Numbered from the stretch's first letter, positions 1 through 58,346 are shown. The stretch is DNA of 64,000 nt from Liolophura sinensis (GCF_032854445.1 NC_088298.1:12389504-12453503), one strand, 5' to 3'. Numbers and translations: made by a program. Notes: generated by a model from the sequence alone, not told the origin.

Positions 1-2944
1 TCTCATCAGCTGTCCCACTCTCCACAACCGTGACAAGAAGTTGCCAGAGTAATACGGTATAAGCTCAACCATGGAAAGAGGTTTCACATTACATGGTCCA
101 GAGATTGGATCTTCGAGCAGTGTTTGATCACAGATCACTATATACTTTCCCGAGGATAATTATCAGCCACAGTCTACATTATCGAACATGCCATGAAATC
201 AGACCGATCATAATCAATCGATAACTTACATAGTTTAAACATATCCCTTGACTTTCTCTTTTGGAAATGTTTTATTAGGTTTTGTTTATTATTTCAATGT
301 TCATGCTTTGTTTGCAGCTCGTTGACTTCAAATGTAATATCAGATAATTTCACAGATATGCTTCTCGCAGTTAATGTAACTACATAATATGGGAAGCACT
401 TAAAATGTGTGTTCACGTGGACTCACTCACACATATGTAGTTCAAAACACAATACTTGAATAAACAACTCTCATAAAGCAATGTCACCAATATGTTTTTT
501 TTATCATTTCATGGATTTTTTCTTTACCTAATACAAATGAAAAAGAATTAAATCTTTGAGTCTGGGGCAAGCACCCAGCTGTGAAATTTCTTTTTGGTTC
601 AATTCATTCAGCTTAATTTGCAGAAGCCCTGGCGATGAAAGCAGTTAACAAGTGCTTAGAATGCAATACTAACTGCAGTTTTCCAGTGATTTCACCAGCA
701 AGAGCTTGTGGAGATTTACCTTTGCAATTTATTTTGACCTGATGAATGTTAGCATTGTTTTACCGGTTATTCCTATAGGCTTATCTCATCGACCTGGCTC
801 TAAGATCGTCGGCCGTGTTCCCAGCTTTGCTGTCACACTGCGTTAACTGAATATGATAACAGTGACGTAATATGGTTTGTGCTATTCACCAATAGCTAAG
901 TCAGGTGAAATCAGAATTACTGCAGAATAAGAGAAAACGTGTTTGTAGAGTACAGCTTTGATATATTCAGTACAGAGCTGTATTTCTGATAGCTGAGCTG
1001 AGGAAAATGAAACAGGTCTCAAATACAACATTGACCTGACGCTGCATATGCCGTTGTTGTGCGCCAATCGTAAGAATTAAACCACGTCGGCGTGTACATC
1101 GTTCCGTGGTGTGAAAGTACCTGAAGCCGCTGTGCTATACCGTACCGATATTGGGCCGACCCTGACGCACTGTATACATGCTGTATGAGACTATGTTATG
1201 TAATTTCCAGGATGCAGTATGTACACAAAACTTTAATTAAGCAAACGCTTGCTTCTTATTTTTCTTGCATTTGTTTCATTCTTATAGGTAGAAGAAATCG
1301 GAGTTCGCGGGTTAAGCCACCGCAAATTAGTGACGAATTTGTCTACGCTTAAAGGCTTTCACAAAAAAATGATCTGGTGTAGTAAAAAGAATTTAATTAA
1401 ATGACAAGAAACTGACGCTGTGATTGGGAGGGTTTTTTTTTTTTTTTACCACCACGACGTCAACCACAGATGCGAAGCGCCGCGCGCGAATACGATAGCT
1501 GCACATGTTAAAAGAAGACGTGGTAACATCTGTGAGTAGAACTTAAAAAGCGAGATATTATGGTATTACCTCTTGCACAGGCCTATAGGTAAAAATGGCT
1601 CAGAAGACCACGACACCTTAATTAGCTCACAGCCGATTTTTTGGCTAGTTAGATGTTGAAGTTTTCTGTTTTCTGTTTTTTTTTTTTTTCATCTGTAGGC
1701 GTATCTATATGTAGTTACTGTCCTGTTTGAATACTGTTGTAGGCCTACCTGATGGTGTTGGAATTTTCATGATGCGTGTCTCGTATCCATTAAATAATGC
1801 GAGTGAAATACTAAAATCTTACGTCTGAAACATTTTGAATAATTGCAAATTTAAGAGAAATGTCTTTTATGTTTTTCTGTCTCACCTATTGTAGCACATG
1901 TACGTAGAGCCACCAAAGGGAGATCATCGAGTACGTGTTGTCAGGCAGCAAATGGCGTCGCGTTGCGACATGTTGAGAGCAAGTTTGCAAATATCTATGA
2001 CTATGACTGAAAAGGCGCCGTTTTAAAAATTTGACAGCATGGCTCTCCATGTACCGCTGCCTTAGCGAATCAGTATTTATATGAATGAAAGCAACGTGCG
2101 AAGCCTTTTATGCACTCAGTTGGTCTGAATCAGTGATTCCCGATAGTACAACAACAACAACGGTACACTGTAGGTTGATTCTTGTCTAGTGGATAGACTT
2201 TTCCTGGATTTTTTGTTGAAGTTTAATCGAAAAATTTTGATTGATGCTGAGAAAGAAGTGGTGGAAGTACCATGCGAGTAGATGACACTTATGAATTAAG
2301 GGGCAGATACTGGTATCAACAAATGTGTTTTCAACCATGCAGCATACCTTGGCTTATAGGCTACTAAACATGGCCCAACTAAATAATCGTTATCAAATAG
2401 TGAATATATACAGCATATATAAAACCAGCAGATATTAAGATTAATGTGATTATGTTCAGAGACAGTGGCAGGAACTAAAACATGTCTCTTTGTATTCAGT
2501 TTCTCATATACATATGCACGTTATATATAAACTGTAATGTAAACAACATTCATTGTTAAAGTAGGGAATTTAAAAAACACAAAAAAAACAACAATATTCC
2601 ATACTATTAACAACTAAAGAAATTATAATGAACATAAACTGTAAACTTTGGATGATTAATTTGATGCTTTTCAGAAATTTCGGAAAATGTGGCTAAGGTC
2701 CCCAGAAGGATGAACTATGCTTGTGTTGTGTCAAAATCTGCATCATTAAGTTCTTTTCCATGTCATTGTCTTGCATGATAATACTATATAATTAGAAAGG
2801 CTTTAATTAGCATGTAGTGTTGATATGATCTGTATGCTTTATATGTTATGAGGAGTATTTGGATGATTTGTTTGTGCTGTGTAAATTAGAGACAAAGATA
2901 CAGTCAAATACAGATATGCACATTTTCTGACGAATGCCACATCA
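1..2944. other. Upstream non-coding region, no supported gene
   Basis: AT-rich DNA with no open frame that looks coding and no recognisable exon. An AATAAA hexamer occurs at 459-464, so the far left could be the 3' end of an upstream + strand gene, but nothing else supports this. T-runs lie near 1433-1447 and 1677-1690. A noncoding first exon and promoter of ULK4 could lie here or in the next 1.7 kb; I cannot point to one. Confidence 0.5.
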
Positions 2945-2995
2945 GGATACCCTTAAACTGACACATAGTGATACATATATATTGCCTTTGTAGCC

Positions 2996-3150
2996 TGCAC
3001 ACAATATAGTGTCGTGTCTGGTGTCTTTGGCGCAATATTTCAGTGGTGGTAGTGCTTTGGTGGCATGGACTTGTCCTACTACAAGGAGACACACAATATG
3101 TACACACACGTAAATCTTCGTCGTCATATGATTAAAAAAAAAAAAAAAAA
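2996..3150 (+). mobile_element. SINE family C, partial copy
   Basis: Shares the motifs around 'ggtgtctttgg', 'tggtagtgctttggtggcat' and the start of the shared 3' hairpin (cgtcgtcatatga) with the fuller copy at 62615-62985. It breaks off in an A-run at 3133-3150. No target duplication seen. Confidence 0.6.
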
Positions 3151-3241
3151 AGGATGTAAAACTCCAAGCATACATACGTGTACATACTACAGGCCTACAT
3201 GCACAAGCATTAAAGTTAAACACTACCCCTATTGTAATAAC

Positions 3242-3345
3242 ATTTAGGACAGATATTAGTAGTGCTGAAAGCAAAGCATAACATTTCTTTCCCAGTGTTT
3301 TTGGAAAAAGTAAAGATATGTATCTATGTTTATCATTAGACTGTC
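3242..3345 (-). repeat. Dispersed repeat, inverted relative to 6985-7088
   Basis: The reverse complement aligns with 6985-7088, sharing blocks such as 'atatctttactttt', 'ccaaaaa' and 'ctaatatctgtcctaaa'. Family unknown. The inverted pair brackets ULK4 coding exons 1 and 2. Confidence 0.6.
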
Positions 3346-4677
3346 TAACCATGTGAAAACAAAAAAAACAAAAAAATAGAAGCTAAATATTCCTGCTGCA
3401 ATTACATGTACATGAATATTGGCTTAAAAAAAGGCAGACCAGGTGTCCTAAAAATAGAAGAATTACTGTGATCAAATAAATAGGCTACCTATATATGTAA
3501 CATTCACCGTGTTTAGAATTATTAGACATGTGCAGGGAGGTAGAATATTCTTCTTCCATGAACATATTGGTTTAAGGTTAAGGGGTATAATTACAAAAGA
3601 AGCACTGGTGAAGGATTTCAAATTATAGTATAGGTAAAAGTCTTAAATAGATGATAAAATCACATTATGCAGAAATCAAGTTATTTTTTAATGATTAAAA
3701 TTTTGGAATGCATATTGAGACAGTATGCCAAAGTATTTATATATTTGACTGATGACTGTCTGTGCACCTGGTCAAGATTTCATAACTTAAGTACTTTGAT
3801 TAAGGGTTTAACACTGCCTTAGGGGTGTTTGTTGTGTAACCCGATACCGCTGATCCTTGTTTCGAGTCATATGCGCATTCTCGGGATTTGACAAAGCACG
3901 ACACATGGTTCAGCGGTATCGGGTTACACAACAAACACCAAGACGAAGGTGTTGAAGTTTATTCTACCTCTAAAGTTGAAGAAAAGATGGGAAAAACGGC
4001 ACATTTCATGCTGCCATTCAGTTTTACTGCCTCCACAGTTGTCATGCATTTTAGACCAATCAGCAGCAAGTATTTTTTTGTTGCGTGACTTAGAAATGTA
4101 CAAGTTTACTGTACATGTATTATGACATCATACCACTGCGCTCAGATTCAAATGTTTCCTTTTCAGCGTTATGGTGCCTGATATAAAAAATGTAAAAACA
4201 AAAGCGATAGCTGTAAACTGTACAAAATAAAAATTATATCTCTTAAGGAAATTCCAATAGTTCACCTTTATATAAATCAGGAAGCAAATGTAACAAGTGA
4301 ACAAACTCAAATTCTGTTATTTGTAGACATAAAATGCAAGAAATGGTATTTCTCAGGGAGGTAAACTTACTAGCCGGTGGGTTACTTGATACACTCAATG
4401 TAGTTTGAAACATCATCTCTATTTAACATTTTTTTTTGCAAGTAACAGCGCAGTAGAATATCTGTCCCATTAACTATGAGCCTACATGTATACTATGTGT
4501 GAATTCACAGACAAAGAAGCAATGGTATTTTACAGGGTTTTAAATGAAAAATTGTCATAGAACCCTACAATACTTAATGTACATGTAGGAATGGTACCTT
4601 TAGCATAACTAATACATTGGTTGCTAATATGTATATTGTATTAATATCAGTCAATTTGTCTGTTTATTATATATATA
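3346..4677. other. Non-coding region before ULK4 exon 1
   Basis: Contains the foldback element at 3824-3939. No other supported gene or named repeat. The AT-rich remainder may be 5' flank or the first intron. Confidence 0.5.
3824..3939. mobile_element. Foldback or MITE-like element with perfect 30-bp inverted repeats
   Basis: The arms at 3824-3853 and 3910-3939 are exact reverse complements over 30 bases, separated by 56 bases. The arms contain 'gtaacccgataccgctga'. No coding capacity. The size and architecture resemble the foldback at 12427-12562, which also contains 'gataccgct', so they may be related. No clear target duplication. Confidence 0.7.
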
Positions 4678-4707
4678 TTTTTTTGGCTTTGTTTTCTTCA
4701 GGTAAGA
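4678..4707 (+). promoter_or_regulatory. Acceptor immediately followed by a donor consensus (recursive-splice-like)
   Basis: A T-rich tract ends in ttcttcag at 4701 and is followed directly by gtaaga. That is an acceptor fused to a strong donor, the pattern of a recursive splice (ratchet) site. It may simply be the 3' splice site that begins the exon with the ULK4 start codon; a second AG at 4720 and a third at 4728 are alternatives. The 5' UTR exon end is unresolved. Confidence 0.4.
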
Positions 4708-4753
4708 ACTGGTTTGTCAGCTTCACAGATTGTACAGTGACAACATATTGTAA

Positions 4754-50159
<45,406 letters not shown>

Positions 50160-50691
50160 AACTGGGTATCAAGATGTAACGGAAGGATTGGATTAATGTC
50201 CTAAATTTGCAGAGGAATTTTAACATAAAACCCGAGTGCACCATGCATTTGAACAAGATGTAGTCTAGTTCATTACTGCTTTATAGCATTTTATATTGTT
50301 TCAAGACAGATCAGCTGTGTTTGCTGATGTATGTCCACAGAAGATAATGATGTCAAACATGAAAAGCATTGCATATTTATGACTAGGGATTGTCCTACCC
50401 AGCAGCTTGCAAGCCTGGGTATAGATTGTGATGATCTGAAATGTGATAGGTGGTTCAATTTGGAATGTCTCGGATTAATTCCATTTGGTAGGCCATGAGT
50501 CTCAGTTGTAGGAGCACTGCTGTCATCTTTTCAGCTAAATGGTTTTAACTTCAGTTCATGTATTCATGTGCATGCACAACATAATTATCAAGGAAGGATA
50601 GTTTGTGTTTTGGTGTTCAAAGTTTGAGCTACTTCAGTGTTGTAATACACACTTTTGTACATGTGTTTAAAAAAGATTTGTATAACTGTAC

Positions 50692-50959
50692 GGGGCTTCC
50701 GTGGCTCAGTCGGTTAGCGCGCTAGCGCAGCGTAATGACCCAGGAGCTTCTCACCAATGCGGTTGCTGTGAGTTCAAGTCCAGCTCATGCTGGCTTCCTC
50801 TGTGGCTGTAAGTGGGAAGGTCTGGCATCAACATGCAGATGATCGTGGGTTTCCTCCAGGCTCTCCCCAGTTTCCTCCCACCATAATGCTGGCCGCCGTT
50901 GTATAAGTGAAATATTCTTGAGTACGGCGTAAAACACCAAATACAGAAAAAAATAAATA
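50692..50959 (+). mobile_element. SINE family A, full length
   Basis: Head 'ggggcttccgtggctcagtc', 'ggttagcgcgctagcgcagc', B box 'gtgagttcaagtccagctc', core and tail. Short flanking match tataact on both sides. Lies about 530 bases after the ULK4 stop and may be in the 3' UTR. Confidence 0.92.
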
Positions 50960-51174
50960 TAACTCTAAATATCGTAATATGTAAAACTAGATGCTAAGCA
51001 TGCAGTGTACAAGACTCCCATATACATTTCAGGGCCTTCTGTCATGTCTGTGATAATGGGAAATAAGAGAAATTTATTGCATATTTAAGTGGTGGAAAAA
51101 GCCAACTTTTCACGCAACATACATGAAGTTGCAGTTTCACATTCCATCCCCGATTCCCAAGCATTTTTGACCAC

Positions 51175-51545
51175 TTCGCAAAATTTTTGATTACTCTGTC
51201 CACCAATCTCCAAGCATTTGCAGCCACTGTACTCTATTTCTGAACACTGTGTCCACCAACCCCCAAGCATTTGTGACCACTGTATACAATTTCTGAACAC
51301 TTTGTCCACCAACTCCCAAGCATTTGTGACCACTGTACGCAATTTCTGAACACTGTGTCCACCAACTCCCAAGCATTTGTGACCACTGTATACAATTTCT
51401 GAACAGTCTGTCCACCAACTCCCAAACATTTGTGATCACTGTACACATTTTCTGAACACGCTGTCCATTAACTCCCAACCATTTGTAGCCGCTGTGCAAA
51501 ATTTTGGATCATTCCTTTGCAGATCCTAACCATTTGTTGCCGCTC
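51175..51545. repeat. 53-bp minisatellite, about 7 units
   Basis: Units contain 'caatttctgaacactgtgtc', 'caccaactcccaagcatttg' and 'tgaccactgta'; period checked at 51275 and 51328. Confidence 0.92.
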
Positions 51546-52069
51546 CATGTATATTATTGCTGACCATTCCATCAAAATGGCACAAATATTTGAGGTCACT
51601 GCAAACATTAAAATCCCCTCATATGCAGGAGACCTCTAAAACAGGTTCCACATACCTGCAGAATGAATATATATTTAAACTTTATGCAGTGGCCCAGGGG
51701 ACTATGTTCCTTTCTATGTATACATGCAGCTTAATGTGTATCAGACTGTCTATCCATCATTTTATATGTTTTAGTAGTGCTATTGATGCTTTTGAAGCTG
51801 TTGGGTTTAGTTCAGTTTTTTTTTTTTTTTTGTCCAGATATTTTTCAATTATCTGTTTCCTTGATTTTGGCTCAGTGTTCAGTTTAAAAACAATAGTTAC
51901 TTTTTAAATTCAAATATGTGGTTTAGTTATGTACATGGACACATACACATTTGGATGAGTCACCTTATTGTCCTTTTTATGTTACTCAGTCTTAAAATTT
52001 TTTCTGAGGAAACAGGTTTCCATTAATATTGTACAGAGCTAATTGGTCGTTGCATTTGTGGTTTCTTGA
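51546..52069. other. Intergenic, no feature seen
   Basis: A 116-codon open frame at 51557-51907 shows no recognised domain. Confidence 0.5.
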
Positions 52070-52249
52070 TCAGATCGAGTCATACATTAAACCGTTAAAC
52101 TGAGTTGTCGCTGGTAGGCTGATGTGAGATAAACATGTTCAGGCTAAGTTAAAGAGGAGTTTTCGTTATGGTACATTTATTCATGTGTGACCAATGCTGC
52201 CAGCGTTATACCAGTTTCCACCACTCAGTGTCAATTCTGTATCCTTTCA
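52070..52249 (-). mobile_element. MITE copy 3, reverse
   Basis: Right end 'tcagtgtcaattctgtatcc' is the inverted terminal repeat of the family at 21132-21314; inside is 'tacatttattcatg' in reverse. The left end is diverged. Confidence 0.65.
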
Positions 52250-52984
52250 ACAATACATATATTTGTACTGGTGGAATGACTACCAGGCCGTAACTTCATA
52301 TTACATAACTTCAGTCAGATTCAAGTCAGTAGGGCAAAATTCTATATTCTAAACGTGTGTAACATTAGCAAGTGCTGTGTTGTATTTTAAGCAAATGAAA
52401 GAAGACACTTTTTCATTTCTGCAGAATTTATCGTCAAAGAAAAGCAGAAATCTGCTGTATAAAAGAAAAAATTATCAATCTGGGTAGCCCCCCAGATGCA
52501 AGCTGCATACAAGTATTATTTATTTATTTTTTCAGAACTATGTATTTTTTGGTTTGTAAACCAGCACTATGTAAGTATATTACATACAAAAAATTCAAAC
52601 GAATTGTCATGTTATATATAGATTAGATCCTGATTCCCCCCCCCCCCCCCCCCACTCAAATCATCATCATTGATTGGCATTGATTGGCATCATCATAGAT
52701 GGTGGTGCTTACTCAATATTTCACTCATATGAAAGTCGTCAATTTCATGGCTAAAGAAAAGTGAATCGAGAACATTAACTGACAGACATATGTGAAGCAC
52801 AGGTTTTGACACACACAACAATCTAAATATGTTCCCCATGTTGGTGGAAGACAAGAAGAACTTCATGCAAGATTACTTTTACTGCAGCACAACGGGTGTC
52901 GAAAGCACCAAGGAGTGTGCAGGCCAAGGTTCATCTCAGGGACGGAGATGGTACCAACTATTTATCAGGTGAATCAGACATCCT
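52250..52984. other. Intergenic, no gene seen
   Basis: A C-run lies at about 52637-52653. Nothing else recognised. Confidence 0.5.
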
Positions 52985-53385
52985 CGAGCGTAAGAATGAG
53001 TGCTTGGGGTTTAACATCGTACTTAACAAATTTTCAGTCATGAGTACTTGGGGTTTAACGTCGTACTTAACAATTTTTCAGTCATATGACGACAAAGGAA
53101 TCCTTAGAGTATATGTAACGTGCCTCCTTGTTGCAGGACGGATTTCCACCGCTCTTTTATCTAGTGCTGCTTCTCTGAGACGCCTTACCGAAGGCTAGTC
53201 AGCCGCGCCGCCCGAGCCATTATACTGATACGGGTTATCCAGTCGTTGCACTATCCCCTTCATGGTGAACGCCAAACGAGGAAGTTACATCTTCTTCTTT
53301 TAAAGTCTTGGATGTTACTCGACCCAGAATTGACAATGGATCTACCGCCTCCATAAGTCGAGCGTAAGAGCCACTACACGTCAAC
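52985..53385 (-). mobile_element. SINE family B with duplicated 3' end
   Basis: The 3' segment occurs twice: a partial 'gcttggggtttaacatcgta' at about 52999 and the full one at about 53046 ('cttggggtttaacgtcgtac' to 'cagtcatatgacgacaaagg'). The body follows to about 53350, with the tRNA-like head degraded. Confidence 0.85.
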
Positions 53386-54409
53386 GGACGATTAAAGGAA
53401 ATTAGGACCGTTTCATTTCTCCAGGATAAACACGCCTACAATATACTTCAGACTCATTTACTTGCACTCACACGCATCCATTATAACCAAAGACCAGCTC
53501 AATTTGCAGGATACACGGTTACGACAGGTGTATGCGGTTTGAAACGGTGGCAAATGTGTCTGACGTAACATTATGATCAACAGCCTTGTTAAGTTTGTTC
53601 TTTAGCAATCGGTGAGTTAACTCCTAAACTGGGACACGAAAACGCAGCCATGGGTAAGCCATCAGGGTTTTCAGAAGGAAATCAGAGTGGTAGTTGTTCA
53701 TCGGCTTACTGAGAGGAAACCAAGGATAGTTGCAGATGAGGCTTTCCTAGAGCAGGTTCTCAAAAGTAAATAACGTGTAGCTGTCCATCAAGTTTGTTCA
53801 ACCCAAAGCAAGGTAGTTGTGCATCAAGCAAAAGTAAATTTGTAAATTTGACTTATCAGTTCTTAAATCCAATAAAACGGAGTGGTTGTTGATTGATATT
53901 CTCAAAAGTAATCCACCAATATAGTTGTCACCATCTCCCTTAAGCAAACCGAGAGTAAATTTTTTTACTAAAGCTTTTTCATGTGGAAGTCATAAAGTCG
54001 ACGGGTTCCATTTTCGGCAGAAAGAGTTCACGTATTTTGCTTGACTGTTATTGAGAAGAGATACTGTATGAATAGTAGATTACAGCCCACAGAGGAGCAC
54101 AAAACGTAGACCAGTGAGCACACGGTAAACTGCTTCTGTAGGCTTTGCATTTGTCATCGAAAGGGACAATCCGGACTCACATTGATGAAACACGGTTCAA
54201 AGGCGGATTGTAAGCCACGTATCGCTATTTCGTCTTGGAACACTCACGTATGTCTTGTAACGTCAAATGGTTCACCAGTGTCGTTGTCTTTGATTTCCTA
54301 TACGATCCATTATATCATATTCCATAAGTAGTAGGCACTGTGCCCGACGTTTTTTCTTTATGAACGTCAAAGTTGTGCCAACACATTTACGTAACCAAAC
54401 AGCTATCTT
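53386..54409. other. Intergenic, no feature seen
   Basis: No repeat or gene recognised. Confidence 0.5.
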
Positions 54410-54546
54410 AACCTGCATGCGGATGATCGAGGCCGGGTTTCTCCCTGTCTGTCTGGTTTCCTTCTGCCATAACGCTGCCCCATCGTATAAGTGATATAGG
54501 TGAACTCTTGAGTACAGCGTAATTTAGAACCAATCAAATAAATGAA
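54410..54546 (+). mobile_element. SINE family A, 3' part, diverged
   Basis: 'aacctgcatgcggatgatcg', 'cataacgctgccccatcgta', tail 'accaatcaaataaatgaat'. Confidence 0.75.
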
Positions 54547-54999
54547 TTAAGAGCATCATACTTTGTGCTCCATGGACACACGCTCTGTGTTTATTGAACT
54601 GTTCAGGCAATCTGGAACAGATGCCGTATCCAGTGGTTCATTAACATTATATCTCTTCTTCCCTAGCTCAACACTGCTGTGTATCATTGATAAACTAAAC
54701 ATCTTATAATGGTTCAACTTTCTTTTCTGCTTTTTGCTTTTCATGGTGTACAATACAGCTACACGACAAACCTTGTTATGAAAGTGTGCGCTAGGATAAT
54801 AATTTTCTAACTTCAGGGGCGTTTCGTCCGATTATGAACACCAGCGCGGAATTTGGTTAAAACAGATCTATGATTGTTAACTAGTGGTATCTGAGATCGC
54901 ATAAACATTACTGGATTGAATGTGCAACGAGGGTATATCGTGGACATGTTGTACAAGGGTCTCAATCATTCAGTCGCGCATAATTTATCTAGTTATTTC

Positions 55000-55195
55000 T
55001 GTTGGTGTTTTCACGTCGTACTCACGAGTATTTCCCTTATTCGACTGCGGCCAGCATTATGATGGGAGAAAACCGGGCACAACCCGGGGAAACCCTCGAC
55101 CACCAGCAGGTTGCTGGCAGAAAAAGCAAGGATGAGCAGGTGCAGCGATCTCATCATTTGCTGACAGGCTCCTGAGTGACTGTGCTGCTCTAGCA
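55000..55195 (-). mobile_element. SINE family A, reverse, diverged
   Basis: 'ggtgttttcacgtcgtactc', 'gcggccagcattatgatggg', 'accagcaggttgctggcaga', ending near 'gctcctgagtgactgtgctg'. Confidence 0.75.
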
Positions 55196-55409
55196 GACTA
55201 ACATAATGGAGAACAAAGAAAAGAAGATTTGTCTATAAACAACTGCAATGTTGAATCTGGTTTTTGACAGTGCTCTTTATGCCAGACATGTTCAATATGA
55301 GTCTCAGATAAGTTTTTTACTTGAGAGGTTTTAACTTGAGACACCATTTGCCACCTTTACAGTGATTACCTCCTTTTACTTAATCTACATGTATACATAA
55401 AACTACATC

Positions 55410-56955
55410 CTTCTGCTTGACTCATATACAGCAGTCATGACACTACATCCTTCTGCTTGATCAATATACAAGTCATGACACTACATCCTTCTGCTTGATC
55501 CATATACAAGTCATGACACTACATCCTTCTGCTTGATCCATATACAAGTCATGACACTACATCCTTCTGCTTGATCAATATACAAGTCATGACACTACAT
55601 CCTTCTGTTTGATCAATATATAACAGTCATAACACTACAACCTTCTGCTTGATCCATATACAAGTCATGACACTACATCCTTCTGCTTGATCCATATATA
55701 ACAGTCATGACATTACATCCTTCTGCTTGATCCATATACAAGTCATGACACTACATCCTTCTACTTGATCCATATACAACAGTCATGACACTACAACCTT
55801 CTGCTTGATCCATATACAACAGTCATGACACTACATCCTTCTGCTTGATCCATATACAACAGTCATGACACTATAACCTTCTACTTGATCCATATATAAC
55901 AGTCATGACACTATAACCTTCTGCTTGATCCATATACAACAGTCATGACACTACAACCTTCTGTTTGATCCATATATAACAGTCATGACATTACATCCTA
56001 GTTGATCCATATACAACAGTCATGACACTACATCCTTCTGCTTGATCCGTATACAACATTCATGACACTACATCCTTCTACTTAATGCATACACAACAGT
56101 CATGACACTGCATCCTTCTGCTTGATCCATATACAAGTCATGGCACTACAACCTTCTGCCTGATCCATATATAACAGTCATGACATTACATCCTACTTGA
56201 TCCATATACAACAGTCATGACACTACAGCCTTCTACTTGATCCGTATACAACAGTCACGACACTACATCCTTCTACTTAATACATACACAACAGTCATGA
56301 CACTGCATCCTTTTGCGTGATCCATATACAACAGTCATGACACTGCATCCTTCTGCTTGATCCATATACAAGTCTAGACATTACAACCTTCTACTTGATC
56401 CATATACAACAGTCATGACACTACATCCTTCTACTTGATCCATATACAAGTTATCACACTGCATCCTTCTACTTGATCCATATACAACAGTACATCCTTC
56501 AACTTGATCCATATGCAACAGCGAATCCTTCAACTTGATCCATATACAACAGTATATCATTCTGCTTGATCCATATACAACAGTACATCCTTCTATTTTT
56601 CCATATACAACAGTAAATCCTTCTACTTGATCCAAATACAACAGTATATCCTTCTTCTTGAACTATATACATCAATACGTCCTTCTGCTTGATCCATATA
56701 CAACAGTACATCCTTCTACATGATCCATATACAATAATGCTTCCTTCTACTTGATCCATATACAACAGTATATCCTTCTTCTTGAACTATATACATCAAT
56801 ACGTCCTTCTGCTTGATCCATATACAACAGTACATCCTTCTACATGATCCATATACAATAATGCTTCCTTCTACTTGATCCATATACAACAGTATATCCT
56901 TCTACTTGATCCATATACAACAGTACATCCTTCTACTTGATCCATAGACAACAGC
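55410..56955. repeat. 37-40-bp minisatellite, about 42 units
   Basis: Units contain 'cttgatccatatacaacagt' and 'catgacactacatccttctg'; a shorter type lacks aca before gtcatg. After about 56470 the units shrink to about 31 bp by losing 'catgacac', and a larger block (about 56640-56760) is repeated at about 56760-56880. Confidence 0.95.
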
Positions 56956-57507
56956 TGTGTCAGAGCTCTGGATATGAAACAGAAATTTAGTACGAGGCAA
57001 TAATGGGAAAAGTTTGATTGATACTCGATTAACCTCTCGGAACATCTATATTAAGTGAAGTGGAATGGATACCCAAAGTCTGACAATAAGTCGTTACGAC
57101 AAGTTCTCCACACATCTGAGCCACATAGATTAGACGGAAACGACGAAACAGACTCAACGACGATACATTTATTGGTTCCCAGGACAACACGCAAAGAGAA
57201 ACACCACATGGTGCCATTTACGATAAGATGGATTGTGGTTGGAAACTTCGATCGACCATCTATATCATATGGCAAGACGTGGACGATCATCACGTCCTTG
57301 TGTCTGTGTGCATATCAGCATCGAAAATAATCGTCAAAAAAAAAAACTGTTCAGTAAATTTCTGTAGTAGACTAATAGGCCTATATGTTCACTCAAGAGT
57401 TTTTAGCTCTTGATAACACAGACAACAACCCCAGCTCCGCGTGTGCTCCCAGTTTCAAAGGTTGGGAACTCACTGCTCCATCACCTCAACAGATGTTTCA
57501 TATAGTA
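56956..57507. other. Intergenic, one unrecognised open frame
   Basis: A 91-codon + strand frame at 57055-57330 (starting MKWNGYPKSDNKSL) is the only non-repetitive frame of note. No recognised domain, no splice evidence. Confidence 0.3.
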
Positions 57508-57632
57508 CGACCATCCGCAGATCGGCTTGCTGCACGGCACACCTCCCCACGTACGCCCGGCGAGAGGAAACCAGCATATGAGCTGAGCTTGAATTCGTGC
57601 AGTGACCGCACTGGTGATAGGCTCCTGGGCCT
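57508..57632 (-). mobile_element. SINE family A internal fragment, reverse
   Basis: 'acgaccatccgcagatcggc', 'gagaggaaaccagcatatga', 'gtgataggctcctgggcc'. The tail is missing. Confidence 0.7.
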
Positions 57633-58176
57633 ATGTATTACCCGAATGGTAGTGATGGTGGTATATATGGGTCAATGTTTGGTCATGTTGAAGATTTCAA
57701 AGAAGCAAAGATTTTTTTTTTTCAACTTCACATTTAACGGGTTATTTTGGTTATATGATCAACGTATAGCATTGAACTAGATGATTTTAATAGTTTACAC
57801 AAATTATTTATTAATTTTAGCGCTTTTTCAGCGCTACTAATTAGCATAAAATGTCATCTCTGTCACGAAATGGGTACACATGTGCCGGTCGTCTGAAAAC
57901 CAAACATCTTTGCTATATGTTTTACAGATCTTTGCAATTTTATGCTTAGTTTCACCGTGAAGCTTGAACATCAAATCTGGTTCCAAAATCTAATTAAAAG
58001 ACAAAAAGTAAAAATCTAGCGATATGTTCTGTTGCAAAATGACAACAAGCTCGAAAATAATCCACCTCACTGCCGACTGTCACTCCAGAAATGTGCAATG
58101 GTCAGCCTTATGTTTAATTTTCAAAAGCTTGCTGATATGTCCATCTGAAAAACGTTAGATGTTTCCTTGTTTTGCA

Positions 58177-58288
58177 GAATTCCCCCGGGCTCTGCCCATT
58201 TCCACCCACAATAATGCTGGCCGCCGTCGTATAAGTGAAATATTCTTTAGTACGGCGTAAATAAAACACCAATCAAATAAATAAATTA
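58177..58288 (+). mobile_element. SINE family A, 3' third
   Basis: 'ttcccccgggctctgcccat' through 'ccgccgtcgtataagtgaaa' and 'tacggcgtaaataaaacacc' to (aaat)n. The 3' hairpin is intact: CGTCGTA 58225-58231 pairs with TACGGCG 58251-58257. Confidence 0.85.
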
Positions 58289-58346
58289 TTTGCAGAACAT
58301 AGTTGTTATATCAAGGAAAACCTGTCGCGTGACGCAGGCGACATGC

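Noticed and set aside
52896-53198. 100-codon + strand frame
   Set aside because: Mostly the reverse strand of a family B SINE and its duplicated tail.
57055-57330. 91-codon + strand frame
   Set aside because: No recognised domain, no splice signals in the right phase, and an open - strand frame overlaps it; kept only as a note.
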